Shown here: positions 28,185 to 37,123 of the stretch, one piece after another
Layout: each line of letters begins with the position of its first letter
Numbering within the stretch: position 1 is the stretch's first letter
NCBI RefSeq assembly: GCF_003182275.1
Contig: NZ_QGTR01000002.1
Coordinates: 496,001 to 560,000, forward strand
Direction of reading: 5' to 3'
Source of the DNA: Hoeflea marina
GTDB taxonomy: Bacteria > Pseudomonadota > Alphaproteobacteria > Rhizobiales > Rhizobiaceae
DNA length: 64,000 nt
Notes under the pieces: model-generated
Told to the model about the DNA's origin: nothing
What the model saw: only the letters and a program-made list of their open reading frames with translations
Databases searched by the model: none
Translations under genes and position numbers: made by a program

Positions 28185-29246
28185 ATGAACAAATCAGCCG
28201 CCCCTTCATCATCAGTCGCACTTCGCGTGGCAACGGCGATGTACCAGCTCGGTATCGACGGGCTGCCGCGGAATTATGAACTGGTCTATGAGGCCTATGG
28301 CGGCAACAATCCTGAACTGGCCCGGGAATTTGTCGCCATCGGCAAGGTCAAGTCCCAGCGCGCCCTGGATGAACTCGGCAAGAAATACCTGCCGCATCAC
28401 CATGAGGAGAGCCTGCTGGCCCGCACCAACGAGCGCATGCGCCAGCAGATGAGCAGCTTCCAGAACCTGCTCAAGCAGGAAAAATCCTCGCTGACAAGTT
28501 ACGGCAAGATCATCGACGAGACGTCGCGAAGCTTCAAGGCCAATGGCGAAATCGATCGCGAGGCCCTGAGCCGTTCCATCACCGAACTGTCGAGGGCGAC
28601 CCGCTCCCAGGCCAGTGCCAACGCCATCCTTGCCGCCGGAGTCGAAGAGCAGTCCGCGGAGCTGGAGCAGGTCAAGTCGGAACTCGAAAACACCGAAATG
28701 GCGAAGTTTCTCGACCCGCTGACCGGGCTTGCCAACCGCCGGGCCTTCAACAAGGCGGTTGCGCGCATCTATACCAATGCCGCCCTGCCGATGATGTGCG
28801 GGCTGGCCTATGCCGACATCGACAATTTCCGCCAGCTCGGCGGGCCCGCTGATTCGAAGATGGGCGACCACTTCATCCGTCAGGTGGGAAACCTGATTCA
28901 GGCAGGACACGCATCGGCGGATTTCATGGCCCGGCTGGATGGCAACCGCTTTGCCTTTCTCTTCAACACATCCGACGACCAGGAAGTCATCCGCCTGGTG
29001 GATCAGCTGCGCGCCGCCGTCGGCGCCAAGCAATTGATCAGCCCGAAAAACGGAGCGAGCGTCGGTCTGGCGACACTGTCGATCGGCGTGGTGATGACGA
29101 CCGTCGCAACCAATGCCGGGGAATTGATGGAATTCGCCGAGCAGGCGCTGACCGCCTCTATGAAGGGCGGTGGCAACAAGGTGTCGCTGTACTCGACTGC
29201 CCTGCCCACCGGCACGGCAGGCGACTGGAAGATCTACAACCCCTGA
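28185..29246 (+). CDS. degenerate GGDEF-domain protein
   Basis: 353 aa. Residues 1-160 form helices with coiled-coil tendency, and the GGDEF-type fold begins at DPLTGLANRRAF (residues 177-188). The signature loop reads DGNRF at 252-256 in place of GGDEF, so cyclase activity is not expected. There is no EAL domain. A receptor, scaffold or GTP-binding regulatory role is possible. Start ATG 28185. Confidence 0.88.
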   Translation: MNKSAAPSSSVALRVATAMYQLGIDGLPRNYELVYEAYGGNNPELAREFVAIGKVKSQRALDELGKKYLPHHHEESLLARTNERMRQQMSSFQNLLKQEKSSLTSYGKIIDETSRSFKANGEIDREALSRSITELSRATRSQASANAILAAGVEEQSAELEQVKSELENTEMAKFLDPLTGLANRRAFNKAVARIYTNAALPMMCGLAYADIDNFRQLGGPADSKMGDHFIRQVGNLIQAGHASADFMARLDGNRFAFLFNTSDDQEVIRLVDQLRAAVGAKQLISPKNGASVGLATLSIGVVMTTVATNAGELMEFAEQALTASMKGGGNKVSLYSTALPTGTAGDWKIYNP

Positions 29247-29304
29247 GCCTCGTGGCCTGCCGGTCCTGCTCTGTCCCGCCGTGGCATTTCCCGCGGCGGG
29301 CAAA

Positions 29305-29320
29305 TTGACGTGCACGTCAA
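29305..29320 (+). promoter_or_regulatory. perfect 16-bp palindrome over a -35 box
   Basis: TTGACGTG followed directly by CACGTCAA. Its first six bases can serve as a -35 element (TTGACG) for the acyl-CoA dehydrogenase gene at 29411. ACGT-type palindromes of this shape are bound by LiuR-like MerR regulators of branched-chain amino acid and acyl-CoA catabolism; the regulator here is inferred. Confidence 0.65.
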
Positions 29321-29410
29321 AATCACCTAGCGATGGGCAGACAGCGGACTGGATGCGGACGGCTGTCCGCCGCATCCGCTTCGCACAGTTCTGCCCGTGG
29401 AGGAGACCAG

Positions 29411-31192
29411 ATGTACCGCGCACCCGTTGACGAGATCACCCATACGCTCATGCATGTGGCAGGCCTGAAATCCGCCATCGGCGACGGACGGTTCCCCGAT
29501 CTCGGCGAGGACCTTGTCGACGCCATCCTGGCCGAGGCTGGAAAATTTGCAGGCGACGAGATCGCTCCGCTCAACGCCATCGGCGACAAGAATGGTGCGA
29601 AACTCGCCGACGGCGCGGTCACCACGCCGCCGGGCTGGAAGGAGCTTTACCGCCGCTGGATCGACGGCGGCTGGAACGGTCTCACCGGGCCGGAGGCGTT
29701 CGGCGGCCAGGGGCTGCCGATGCTGATGTCGGTGGCAGCGGTCGAAATGTGGAATTCCGCCGCCTTCGCCTTTGCCCTGGGGCCGCTCCTGACGATGGGC
29801 GCGATCGAGGCCATCGACAAGCACGCGACCGACGAGCTCAAGGCGAAATATCTCGAGAAGCTCGTCACCGGCGAGTGGATGGGGACGATGAACCTGACCG
29901 AGCCGCAGGCCGGCTCCGATCTAAACGCGCTCAAGGCGCGCGCCGAGCGCGCCGGGGACGGCAGCTACCGCATCTTCGGCCAGAAGATCTACATCACCTA
30001 TGGCGAGCACGACTTCACCGACAACATCGTCCACCTGGTGCTTGCCCGACTGCCCGACGCGCCGGCGGGAACCCGCGGCATCTCGCTCTTCCTGGTGCCG
30101 AAATTCCTGGTCGGTGACGACGGCGAGCTCGGCGCCCGCAACGATGCGTTCTGCTCCGGGCTCGAGCACAAGCTGGGCATCCATGGCTCGCCCACCTGCA
30201 CGATGATCTTCGGCGACGGCAAGTTCGGCGATGAACCCGGCGCCATCGGCTGGTTGATCGGCGAGGAGAACCGCGGTCTCGCCTGCATGTTCACGATGAT
30301 GAACAACGCACGCCTCCATGTCGGCATCCAGGGCGTATCCATCGCCGAGGCCGCCTACCAGAAGGCGCTGGCCTATGCCAACGAGCGCACCCAGGGCAGG
30401 GCGCCCGGCTTCAAGGGCGACGGCATGAGCCCGATCATCGGCCATCCCGATGTCCGCCGCATGCTGTTGACGATGAAGTCGCTCACCCAGGGCTCGCGCG
30501 CCATCTGCTACACCTGCGCCCAGGCGCTCGACATGGCGCACGTCACGGAGGGCGACAAGTCGCGCAAATGGATGGAGCGCGCCAGCCTGATCACCCCGAT
30601 CGCCAAGGCGTTTTCCACCGATGCCGGCGTCGACGTCGCCTCGCTCGGCGTCCAGGTGCATGGCGGCATGGGCTTCATCGAGGAGACCGGCGCAGCGCAG
30701 CTGCTGCGCGACGCCCGCATCGCCCCGATCTATGAGGGCACCAACGGCATCCAGGCCATCGATCTGGTGATGCGCAAGCTGCCGCTGTCCGACGGTGCTA
30801 CGGTTTGCGCGCTGATCGCCGACTACCAGGCCGATGCCGACGCGGTGCGCGCGTCCAACAGTCCCGAACTGGCCGGTGTCGCCGACCGGCTCGATCGCGC
30901 CATTGACGATCTGCGGACCGCCACCAGCTTCATGCTCGACGCCGTCCGCTCCGGCCGCCAGGGCGAGGCGCTGGCCGGCGCCACACCCTATCTCCGGCTC
31001 TTCGGCCTCACGGCCAGCGGCGCATTGCTGGCCCGCGGCGCGATGGCCGGGATGGGAGAGGATGGCGGCGAGGGGCGCGCCGCTCTGATCCGCTTTGCCG
31101 CCGCCAATCTGCTGCCAGAAACCGCCGGACTTTCGTCCACCGTCACTGCCGGCGCCGAAAGCCTCGAGGCTGCCGCCGCCGCTCTGACCTGA
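29411..31192 (+). CDS. acyl-CoA dehydrogenase (DmdC-like, long form)
   Basis: 593 aa from ATG 29411, preceded by GGAGGAGACC. The catalytic base glutamate is in IYEGTNGIQAIDL; NLTEPQAGSDLNA and VHGGMGFIEETG are flavin/substrate motifs. The C-terminal extension of about 130 residues is typical of the 3-methylmercaptopropionyl-CoA dehydrogenase-like clade, which also acts on other short acyl-CoAs. An enoyl-CoA hydratase gene follows after 56 bp, so consecutive steps of a beta-oxidation-like route are encoded together. Confidence 0.92.
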   Translation: MYRAPVDEITHTLMHVAGLKSAIGDGRFPDLGEDLVDAILAEAGKFAGDEIAPLNAIGDKNGAKLADGAVTTPPGWKELYRRWIDGGWNGLTGPEAFGGQGLPMLMSVAAVEMWNSAAFAFALGPLLTMGAIEAIDKHATDELKAKYLEKLVTGEWMGTMNLTEPQAGSDLNALKARAERAGDGSYRIFGQKIYITYGEHDFTDNIVHLVLARLPDAPAGTRGISLFLVPKFLVGDDGELGARNDAFCSGLEHKLGIHGSPTCTMIFGDGKFGDEPGAIGWLIGEENRGLACMFTMMNNARLHVGIQGVSIAEAAYQKALAYANERTQGRAPGFKGDGMSPIIGHPDVRRMLLTMKSLTQGSRAICYTCAQALDMAHVTEGDKSRKWMERASLITPIAKAFSTDAGVDVASLGVQVHGGMGFIEETGAAQLLRDARIAPIYEGTNGIQAIDLVMRKLPLSDGATVCALIADYQADADAVRASNSPELAGVADRLDRAIDDLRTATSFMLDAVRSGRQGEALAGATPYLRLFGLTASGALLARGAMAGMGEDGGEGRAALIRFAAANLLPETAGLSSTVTAGAESLEAAAAALT

Positions 31193-31248
31193 GCGGTGGA
31201 GGCAACAGCGCGCTGACCCATTCGACCAATCGCAGTCCGGAGGACGCC

Positions 31249-32010
31249 ATGACCGACCATATTCTCGTTGAGCACCAGGGCGAGGCCGAGCGCCGGATCC
31301 AGGTCATCCGCTTCAACCGGCCCGACAAGAAAAACGCCATCACCCGCGCCATGTACGCTGCTATGGCGGCTGCCATCGCCGAAGGCGAGGCCGATCCGAC
31401 GGTTCGCGTTCACGTGCTTCTCGGCACGCCGGGCGCGTTTACCTCCGGCAACGACCTGCAGGACTTCATGGCAGTGGCCATGGGGGCGGCCGCCGGCACC
31501 GAGGTCTGGGACTTCATGCAGGCGCTGGCCACCACCGCCAAGCCGGTGATCTCCGGCGTCGATGGCATCGCGGTGGGCATCGGCGCCACCATCCAGCTGC
31601 ATTGCGACCTGACCTTTGCAACGCCGGCCACCCGCTTTCACACACCCTTTGTCGATCTCGGCCTGGTCCCGGAATTCGGCTCCAGCCTGATGGTGCCGCT
31701 GGCCATCGGCCATCAGCGCGCCTTTGCCATGCTCGCCGCCGGCGTGCCGATCTCCGCCGGCGACGCCTGTGCCGCCGGCCTGATCTACCAGGTGGTCGAG
31801 GCCGACATGCTGGAGGCGGCGGTACTGGCCGCCGCGGAGGGGCTGGCCGCCAAGCCTCCCGAGGCGCTGGCGATCGCCCGCCGCCTGATCAAGGGCGACC
31901 CCGAGGAGCGGCTTGCCCGCATTGCCGAAGAGACCAAGCTGTTTGCGAGCCGGCTGAAGTCCGCCGAAGCGATGCAGGCCTTCCAGGCCTTCATGACGCG
32001 CAAGAAATAG
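31249..32010 (+). CDS. enoyl-CoA hydratase/isomerase
   Basis: 253 aa crotonase-fold protein. FNRPDKKNAITRAMY and the oxyanion-hole segment GTPGAFTSGNDLQDF are visible, with GVDGIAVGIGATIQLHCD and VDLGLVPEFGSS forming the active-site region. The glutamate in LVPEFGSS matches one of the two hydratase acids; the other position is not obvious, so isomerase or other crotonase chemistry is possible. Co-transcribed with the dehydrogenase. Confidence 0.9.
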   Translation: MTDHILVEHQGEAERRIQVIRFNRPDKKNAITRAMYAAMAAAIAEGEADPTVRVHVLLGTPGAFTSGNDLQDFMAVAMGAAAGTEVWDFMQALATTAKPVISGVDGIAVGIGATIQLHCDLTFATPATRFHTPFVDLGLVPEFGSSLMVPLAIGHQRAFAMLAAGVPISAGDACAAGLIYQVVEADMLEAAVLAAAEGLAAKPPEALAIARRLIKGDPEERLARIAEETKLFASRLKSAEAMQAFQAFMTRKK

Positions 32011-32130
32011 CAACGTCGACCTATAGGCTCCGGAATTCATGTGTATTTCGACCCGTCACGCAGTCTTCCGGCGTTTGTCTTGCTCATAGTCCTGTTGTAA
32101 GCTTCCTTCAATTTCGTCGGGGGCTGTGAG

Positions 32131-32742
32131 ATGCGTGGAATTTGGCTGGTTGCTGTGTTGATTCTGGCGGCCTTCGCCGCCTCATGCCAGACAATGTCGA
32201 AGGAGGAATGCGCTGTTGCCGACTGGCGCGTGATCGGCGAGCAGGACGGCGCGGCCGGCTACGCGCCGCAGCAGCGCTTCGCCCAGCATGCCAAGTCCTG
32301 CCAGAAGGCGGGCGTCGCCGCGGACCAGTCCACCTGGTACCAGGGATATCAGCAGGGTCTTCCGCGCTACTGCACGCCGCTCAATGGCCTCGAGCAGGGC
32401 CAGGCCGGCCGCAGCTATGCCAATGTCTGTCCGCCCGAACTCGACGCAGGATTCCGCTCGGGCTACGATCTGGGGCGGCGCTACAATGAGAAGAAATCCG
32501 AGATATCCGGCCTCGAAAGCCGCATCCGCTCCGCCGAGGACTCCAACCGCTCGACCGAGGGCCTGATCCGGGAAGGCAAGATCGAAGCGCGCGAGGCCGA
32601 GCGGCTGATGCGCGACAACAGGCGCGACATCCGCGATTGGAACCGCGATATCGGTCGCCTCGAAGGCGAACTCGGTCGCATCGAATACGAGATGGACACC
32701 TTCCGCTACACCGCCGCCAGCGCTTCGGCCGCCGTCAACTGA
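32131..32742 (+). CDS. DUF2799 lipoprotein
   Basis: 203 aa. A lipobox is present (LAAFAASC, Cys19), so it is likely acylated. The DUF2799 core has CAVADWRVIGEQDG, GYAPQQRFAQHAKSC and YQQGLPRYCTP. The last 90 residues are a charged coiled coil (SGLESRIRSAEDSN, RRDIRDWNRDIGRLEGEL). Function unknown. Confidence 0.88.
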   Translation: MRGIWLVAVLILAAFAASCQTMSKEECAVADWRVIGEQDGAAGYAPQQRFAQHAKSCQKAGVAADQSTWYQGYQQGLPRYCTPLNGLEQGQAGRSYANVCPPELDAGFRSGYDLGRRYNEKKSEISGLESRIRSAEDSNRSTEGLIREGKIEAREAERLMRDNRRDIRDWNRDIGRLEGELGRIEYEMDTFRYTAASASAAVN

Positions 32743-32938
32743 CGCCGCCAGGATCTCAGGCCCTCACGTTCGTTCACGCTCGCGCTATCGGTCGTGCGCG
32801 GGCGATCCCGCAGAAGTGTAGCGACTTCATCGCCGGGATCGGCGACACTCCGGGCCTCTGGAGTTGAGGCCATGGCCCGGACAGGCGCCGCGCCGGCCGC
32901 CGCTCCGTATCACGCAACCGGCCAGTGGAACGGACAGC

Positions 32939-33799
32939 ATGACGGCAAACCAGACAACAGCTGAAGATCTTTCCCGCCGTCCTGCGGGCGGCGATCTCGT
33001 CAAACGCCATCGGCTCTCGACGCGGGTCTGGCACTGGACCAATGCGGTCGTGCTTCTCATCATGCTGATGAGCGGGCTGATGATCTTCAACGCCCATCCG
33101 AGGCTCTACTGGGGCCAGTTCGGCGCCAACCCGGATCATGCCTGGCTGGAAATCAACGGCCGCAACACGCCCGAAGGGCCGCAGGGCTATCTGCGCGTCG
33201 GCGACATCACCATTGTCACCACCGGCATTCTCGGCCTGTCGAAGCGGGCGGATGGTCGCAACAACCCGGTGGCCTTTCCGGCCTGGGCGACGATCCCGTC
33301 CGATTACAATCTGGCGCTGTCGCGGCGCTGGCACCTGACCTTCGCCTGGCTGTTTGCCGGCGGCATTCTCGCCTATGGCGTCTGGAGCCTGGTCAACGGC
33401 CATGTCCGGCGCGATCTGCTGCCTTCGCGCGGAGAGCTCAAGCCCGGCCACATCTGGGGCGACATCAAGCACCATGCGATGCTGAAATTCCCCACCGGCG
33501 AGGCGGCCAGGCACTACAATATCCTGCAGAAAGGCGCCTATCTGCTGGTGCTCGGCATATTGATTCCGGGCATGGTGCTGACAGGGCTGACCATGTCGCC
33601 GTCGATGGATGCGATCTTCCCGTTCCTTCTCGACATTTTCGGAGGCCGCCAGTCGGCGCGCTCGATCCATTTCATTCTGGCCGCAGGCCTGGTGGCCTTC
33701 ATCCTCGTGCACCTGCTGATGGTGCTGCTGGCCGGTCCGTTCAATGAAATCCGTTCGATGATCACCGGACGCTACCGCCTGCCCAAGGAGAAGAGCTGA
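32939..33799 (+). CDS. membrane cytochrome b subunit
   Basis: 286 aa from ATG 32939. It is a b-type cytochrome of the cytochrome b561/b6-like group with four candidate haem histidines: HRLSTRVWHW near the N-terminus, RRWHLTFAW in the middle, and HFILAAGLVAFILVH near the end. Four to five membrane helices. Its stop overlaps the ATG of the molybdopterin oxidoreductase (TGATG), which points to a two-subunit complex passing electrons between quinone and that enzyme. Confidence 0.88.
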   Translation: MTANQTTAEDLSRRPAGGDLVKRHRLSTRVWHWTNAVVLLIMLMSGLMIFNAHPRLYWGQFGANPDHAWLEINGRNTPEGPQGYLRVGDITIVTTGILGLSKRADGRNNPVAFPAWATIPSDYNLALSRRWHLTFAWLFAGGILAYGVWSLVNGHVRRDLLPSRGELKPGHIWGDIKHHAMLKFPTGEAARHYNILQKGAYLLVLGILIPGMVLTGLTMSPSMDAIFPFLLDIFGGRQSARSIHFILAAGLVAFILVHLLMVLLAGPFNEIRSMITGRYRLPKEKS

Positions 33800-34566
33800 T
33801 GTCGACACTTCTCACCCGCCGCAAGCTGATCACCGGACTGGGTCTCGGCGGTTCCTCGCTCATGCTATCGGGCTGTGATCCGCTCGGCTCGTCGCCGAAA
33901 TTCGAGGAGATGGTTCTCTCATCCGGCAACTGGCTGTCCTACCGGGTGCACCGGCTGATCGGCAGTGACGCGCTGGCGCCGGAATATTCGGCCTCGGAAA
34001 TGTCGCCGGTGTTCCGCACCAACGGCAACACCATGCCCGACTCCGCCGACTATCAGCGCATGGCGTCGGAGAATTTCGCCAATTGGCAATTGCAGGTCGA
34101 CGGGCTGGTCAGCACGCCGAAATCCTATTCGCTGGCGGAATTGCGCAACATGCCGGCGCGCAGCCAGATCACCCGCCATGACTGCGTCGAGGGCTGGAGC
34201 GCCATCGGCAAATGGACCGGCGTGCCGCTGGCACTGCTGCTCGGCGAGGTGGGCCTCAAGCCGCAAGCGCGCTATCTGGTGTTTCACTGCGCGGACACAT
34301 TCGGGCTCGGCACCAAATATTATGAGAGCATCGACCTGGTCGACGGCTACCACCCGCAGACGATCATCGCCTATGGCATGAACGACGAGGTTCTCTCCGT
34401 CGGCCACGGCGCGCCGATCCGGCTCAGGGTCGAGCGCCAGCTCGGCTACAAGCACGCCAAATATGTCATGCGCATCGAGGCTGCGGCCGATCTCGCAAGT
34501 ATCGGCCTTGGCAAGGGCGGCTTCTGGGAGGATTCATCAGGCTACGACTGGTACGCCGGGATCTGA
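33799..34566 (+). CDS. exported molybdopterin-dependent oxidoreductase
   Basis: 255 aa of the sulfite-oxidase/MsrP (YedY) fold. The N-terminus has a twin-arginine motif (TRRKLITGLGLGG) followed by a lipobox-like LMLSGC. The cofactor-ligating Cys is in RHDCVEGWSAIGKW, and VFHCADTFG and VERQLGYKHAKYV are family signatures. Together with the cytochrome b it resembles the MsrPQ arrangement, though the membrane partner is not of the FRD type of MsrQ. Substrate unknown. Confidence 0.9.
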   Translation: MSTLLTRRKLITGLGLGGSSLMLSGCDPLGSSPKFEEMVLSSGNWLSYRVHRLIGSDALAPEYSASEMSPVFRTNGNTMPDSADYQRMASENFANWQLQVDGLVSTPKSYSLAELRNMPARSQITRHDCVEGWSAIGKWTGVPLALLLGEVGLKPQARYLVFHCADTFGLGTKYYESIDLVDGYHPQTIIAYGMNDEVLSVGHGAPIRLRVERQLGYKHAKYVMRIEAAADLASIGLGKGGFWEDSSGYDWYAGI

Positions 34567-34756
34567 CGGGGTCTGGACAAATCCATTCATGCATCCGGAA
34601 GGTCGCGGAAGACAATTTCGCCATGGCCGAGTGCTTCGGGGAGGAGGCGGCGAAATGCCCGGCTTCCCTATGCGGGCCGTGGCTTACCCCCTCTCTCGCG
34701 ATTTCCACCGCTCTGCTTCCGCTGAGACACCTGGTGCCCTCGCGCGGCGTCGCGAT

Positions 34757-34799
34757 GGGGCCTTCGTTCACTGAAATCGACTTCATCGATTTCTGGCCT
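34757..34799. repeat. palindromic module D, copy 1
   Basis: CCTTCGTTCACTGAAATCG and then ACTTCATCGATTTCTGGCC; the centre GAAATCGACTTCATCGATTTC is partly self-complementary. Recurs with five or so changes at 36437-36478. Confidence 0.7.
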
Positions 34800-34869
34800 G
34801 CAGCAACCCTTCCGAGGTCTCCCCCGCCGAGGGGGAGATTGACATTGTGCCCGCATCGCTCTCCGCCCA

Positions 34870-35445
34870 CGTTGAAAAGCCGCGCGTGACTCTCGTCACC
34901 GACGGTATGGGGCATTTCCGTGCCTCCGCCTGTTTCCAGACGGAATGCGGGGCGCGCGGGACCAGCCCGCAATGGGATACCGGGGATGGAATTGGCATGG
35001 TCGCCCACGCCCCGCCGGTGTCGGACCCGATGCCTTCCGGGCAAGGGGCTGCTCCAGATCCGCGCTTCAGCTGTGGCCCTGGCGGTTTTGACCAACGGCG
35101 TGTCCGCTGCCGTTGCCGCTCGTGACGAAGTGAACTCCGGCCTCAATACCGCCTGAACGCTCCGCCCCTTTCGGGCGCGCCGCCTGCCAAATGCGTGTGC
35201 CTCGCGAGGGCCCCCGGCTGCTGTCACCAGCCGGGCTCGCTTACCACGCGCGACGGCGCCAGGACTGCCGTTGCGGACGGCCTTGCCTGCTCCGGGTCGC
35301 CCCGGGGTGTAGGTGCTGGTCGCTTGACCTTTCCGGACCCGGCGCGCCACGGAAGCACGCCACCCGGAATCCACCGCCTCTCGCCGATCCCGGGGTCCGT
35401 AGCCCCGGAACATCCGATTGACGGAAGGTGGGTCGAGTATCGCAC
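34870..35445. repeat. long dispersed repeat, copy 1 (about 570 bp)
   Basis: Aligns with 38300-38875 throughout, with identical blocks such as ACCGGGGATGGAATTGGCAT to CCGATGCCTTCCGG (34980-35040 and 38412-38474), CTCCGGCCTCAATACCGCCT, and GACGGCGCCAGGACTGCCG. A +1 indel upstream of the first block breaks any common long frame, but the plus frame from GMELAWSPTPRRC to NSGLNTA-stop is conserved in both. Nature unknown: a decayed gene, a structured RNA or a mobile element. Confidence 0.85.
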
Positions 35446-35492
35446 GGGGATAATGGGGGTGGACGGGATGGGGTGGATTTTTGTTGTTTTTT

Positions 35493-35566
35493 CCTCTCCC
35501 CTTGCGGGAGAGGAAGCAATTTCAGTGTCTTAGCGAAGCTAAGCGCTAGAAATTGCAGGTGAGGGG
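35493..35566. repeat. mosaic module A, copy 1
   Basis: CCTCTCCC/GGGAGAGG hairpin followed by GCAATTTC...GAAATTGC palindrome around CTTAGCGAAGCTAAG and a closing GGTGAGGGG. Confidence 0.8.
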
Positions 35567-35589
35567 ATTTTTGTTTTCCAACACTTGGA

Positions 35590-35668
35590 CCCCCTCACCA
35601 ACAAAATCTGCGACTTGGCCCTGCGGTCCAAGACCGCGATTTTGTATCCTCTCCCACCAAGGGAGAGG
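35590..35668. repeat. mosaic module B, copy 1
   Basis: CCCCTCACC, then ACAAAATC...GATTTTGT palindrome around CTTGGCCCTGCGGTCCAAG, then the CTCTCCC/GGGAGAG hairpin. Opposite polarity to the copy at 39187. Confidence 0.8.
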
Positions 35669-35689
35669 TGGGTGCGGCGCCCTCCGCAT

Positions 35690-35767
35690 CTCTCTCTCGC
35701 CTTGCGGCAGAGGACGCGATCTCAGCGTCTTAGAGGAGCCGAGCGCTAGAAATTGCAAGTGAGGGGG
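35690..35767. repeat. mosaic module A, copy 2
   Basis: Degenerate version of the copy at 35493: CTCTCGCCTTGCGGCAGAGG, then GATCTCAGCGTCTTAGAGG and GAGCGCTAGAAATTGCAAGT ending in GAGGGGG. Confidence 0.7.
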
Positions 35768-35846
35768 ATGTGCTTTCCCACTCGATCATCCCCCAAAATA
35801 TTGCCGCCGATAAATTGGCTGCTATTCTGGCTGGCGGGAGAAAGAG

Positions 35847-36209
35847 ATGCGCCACAACCCGCCACCGATCCACCGCAGCCGGGCCCGCGCCATGCGCGCG
35901 GATGCCACTCGGCCGGAGGCAATTCTGTGGCAGGCTCTGCGGGATCGTCAGCTGGAAGGCTTCAAGTTCCGCCGCCAAGTGCCGCTGGCTCGCTATATCC
36001 TCGATTTCGTCTGCTTCGAGGCGCGGCTGATTGTCGAGGTCGATGGCCACCAGCATGCGGACAGCGCCCGGGACATGCGGCGTGATGCAGTCTTTGTCGT
36101 CAAGGGATTTCGGGTGCTGCGGTTCTGGAACCACGAGGTGTTGGAGAATGTCGACGGCGTGTGCCATGCCATTCTCGCCGAGTTGCAAAACAGCGGCGTG
36201 GGACGCTGA
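35847..36209 (+). CDS. DUF559 domain (Vsr-like endonuclease fold) protein
   Basis: 120 aa. The start MRHNPPP at 35847 has GGCGGGAGAAAGAG before it. DUF559 features: EAILWQALRDRQLEGFKFRRQ, then ARYILDFVCFEARLIVEVDG with the acidic residues of the PD-(D/E)XK/Vsr fold, and GFRVLRFWNHEVLENVDGV. Small proteins like this are common in Rhizobiales, often next to palindromic repeats; a role in DNA repair or in moving the repeats has not been shown. The gene is an isolated coding island between mosaic elements. Confidence 0.9.
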   Translation: MRHNPPPIHRSRARAMRADATRPEAILWQALRDRQLEGFKFRRQVPLARYILDFVCFEARLIVEVDGHQHADSARDMRRDAVFVVKGFRVLRFWNHEVLENVDGVCHAILAELQNSGVGR

Positions 36210-36258
36210 GATCCCCTCTCTCCTTGTGGGAGGTGGCGCCGCACTCACCGCATTTCCG

Positions 36259-36338
36259 CCTCTCCCCTTGTGGGAGAGGAAGAAAAAATCAGCAGCTTGG
36301 CGCGAAGCGGCAAGTGCTAGATTTTTCAGGTGAGGGGG
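36259..36338. repeat. mosaic module A variant
   Basis: CCTCTCCCCTTGTGGGAGAGG hairpin followed by GAAAAAATC...GATTTTTC palindrome and GGTGAGGGGG; same architecture as 35493 with different arm sequence. Confidence 0.7.
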
Positions 36339-36436
36339 TGTTCTTGGCACGCCGCCCGACCCCCTCACCGACAGATCTGCGACTTGGCCCTCACGGTCCG
36401 AGACCGCTCCTGCCTTCGCGCTGAGTCGCGCTCAGG

Positions 36437-36478
36437 CCTTCGTTCGCTGAAATTGATTTCATCAATTTCCGGCCTTCG
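36437..36478. repeat. palindromic module D, copy 2
   Basis: CCTTCGTTCGCTGAAATTG followed by ATTTCATCAATTTCCGGCC; close match to 34757-34799, embedded between halves of a module B-like element. Confidence 0.7.
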
Positions 36479-36792
36479 GCCACCGCTCCGAAGCCTCTTC
36501 CACCAAGGGAGAGGTGGGGTGCTGCGCTTTCGGCATTTTTGCCTCTGTGACTGGACTGTGGTGCCCGGCAGAAAATCGCCCGCAATGCCCGTCCTGCCGG
36601 ACCCCGATCCGGCATCCAGCAGGCTCGCGTCTGCGAGCCGGAAGACTCCTTGTGGCTGAGGCTGGGCCGTGCGGCGAAGGAGTCTCTCACCGCGCCGACG
36701 CGCGGTGGCTGGATCCCGGATCAAGTCCGGGATGACGACGGGAGAGGGGGGCAAGCGGCCATGCGGGATGCCGCAGCCCGGCGCGGAGCCCA

Positions 36793-36927
36793 TTCTCCCC
36801 CGCAAGGGGGGAGATGTCGGCGCAGCCGACAGAGGGGGCATGGCTCCGCCCCATCCGGACCATCTGGTTTTGCGGCACCGACCCCCCTCTGTCACCTTCG
36901 GTGACATCTCCCCCGCGAGGGGGGAGA
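36793..36927. repeat. paired module C elements in opposite orientation
   Basis: First element 36793-36838: TCTCCCCCGCAAGGGGGGAGA, TGTCGGCGCAGCCGACA, G-run. Second element 36882-36927 is its inverse: C-run, TGTCACCTTCGGTGACA, CTCCCCC/GGGGGAG. The first is the close relative of the insertion in glyQ. Confidence 0.85.
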
Positions 36928-37070
36928 GAGGTGCGTGGCGCGCGTTCGCCGGATTTCCCTCTCCCACCAAGGGAGCGGTGGGGCCGGCTTGGCGCAACGT
37001 GTTGCTGCGGAAACTAGCGGGCTTTTCCAAGCAACATCGTTCGCGCCCGATTGCCAGGCACTCCGGCAAC

Positions 37071-37104
37071 GCAAAAGGCCGCGAGGATTTCCCGCGGCCT
37101 TTCG
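37071..37104 (-). terminator. terminator of outer membrane protein gene 1
   Basis: AAAGGCCGCG (37074-37083) pairs with CGCGGCCTTT (37093-37102); read on the minus strand it ends in CCTTTTGCG. Similar terminators follow paralogues 2 and 3. Confidence 0.8.
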
Positions 37105-37123
37105 CAATGGAAGGTATCAGCGG

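Larger units (their letters stand above)
34567..35846. other. 1.28-kb non-coding, repeat-rich region
   Basis: No frame here has a family signature or credible start. It contains a palindrome at 34757-34799 that recurs at 36437-36478, the 570-bp long repeat copy 1 (34870-35445), and mosaic modules A and B at 35493-35767. Confidence 0.7.
36210..37123. other. 914-bp non-coding region of mosaic repeats
   Basis: Contains module A-like 36259-36338, a mixed B/D mosaic at 36360-36513, a GTCCTGCCGGAC/GATCCGG element at 36580-36760, module C at 36793-36927 and the terminator of the first outer membrane protein gene. No coding frame is credible. Confidence 0.7.

Noticed and set aside
33799-34566. Naming the pair msrP/msrQ
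   Set aside because: The oxidoreductase fold fits MsrP, but the membrane partner is a longer cytochrome b without the MsrQ pattern, so the symbols were not used.
34466-35413. 315-codon minus-strand frame in the long repeat
   Set aside because: The corresponding frame in the second repeat copy is broken by an indel and the composition is Arg-rich; starts inside repeats.
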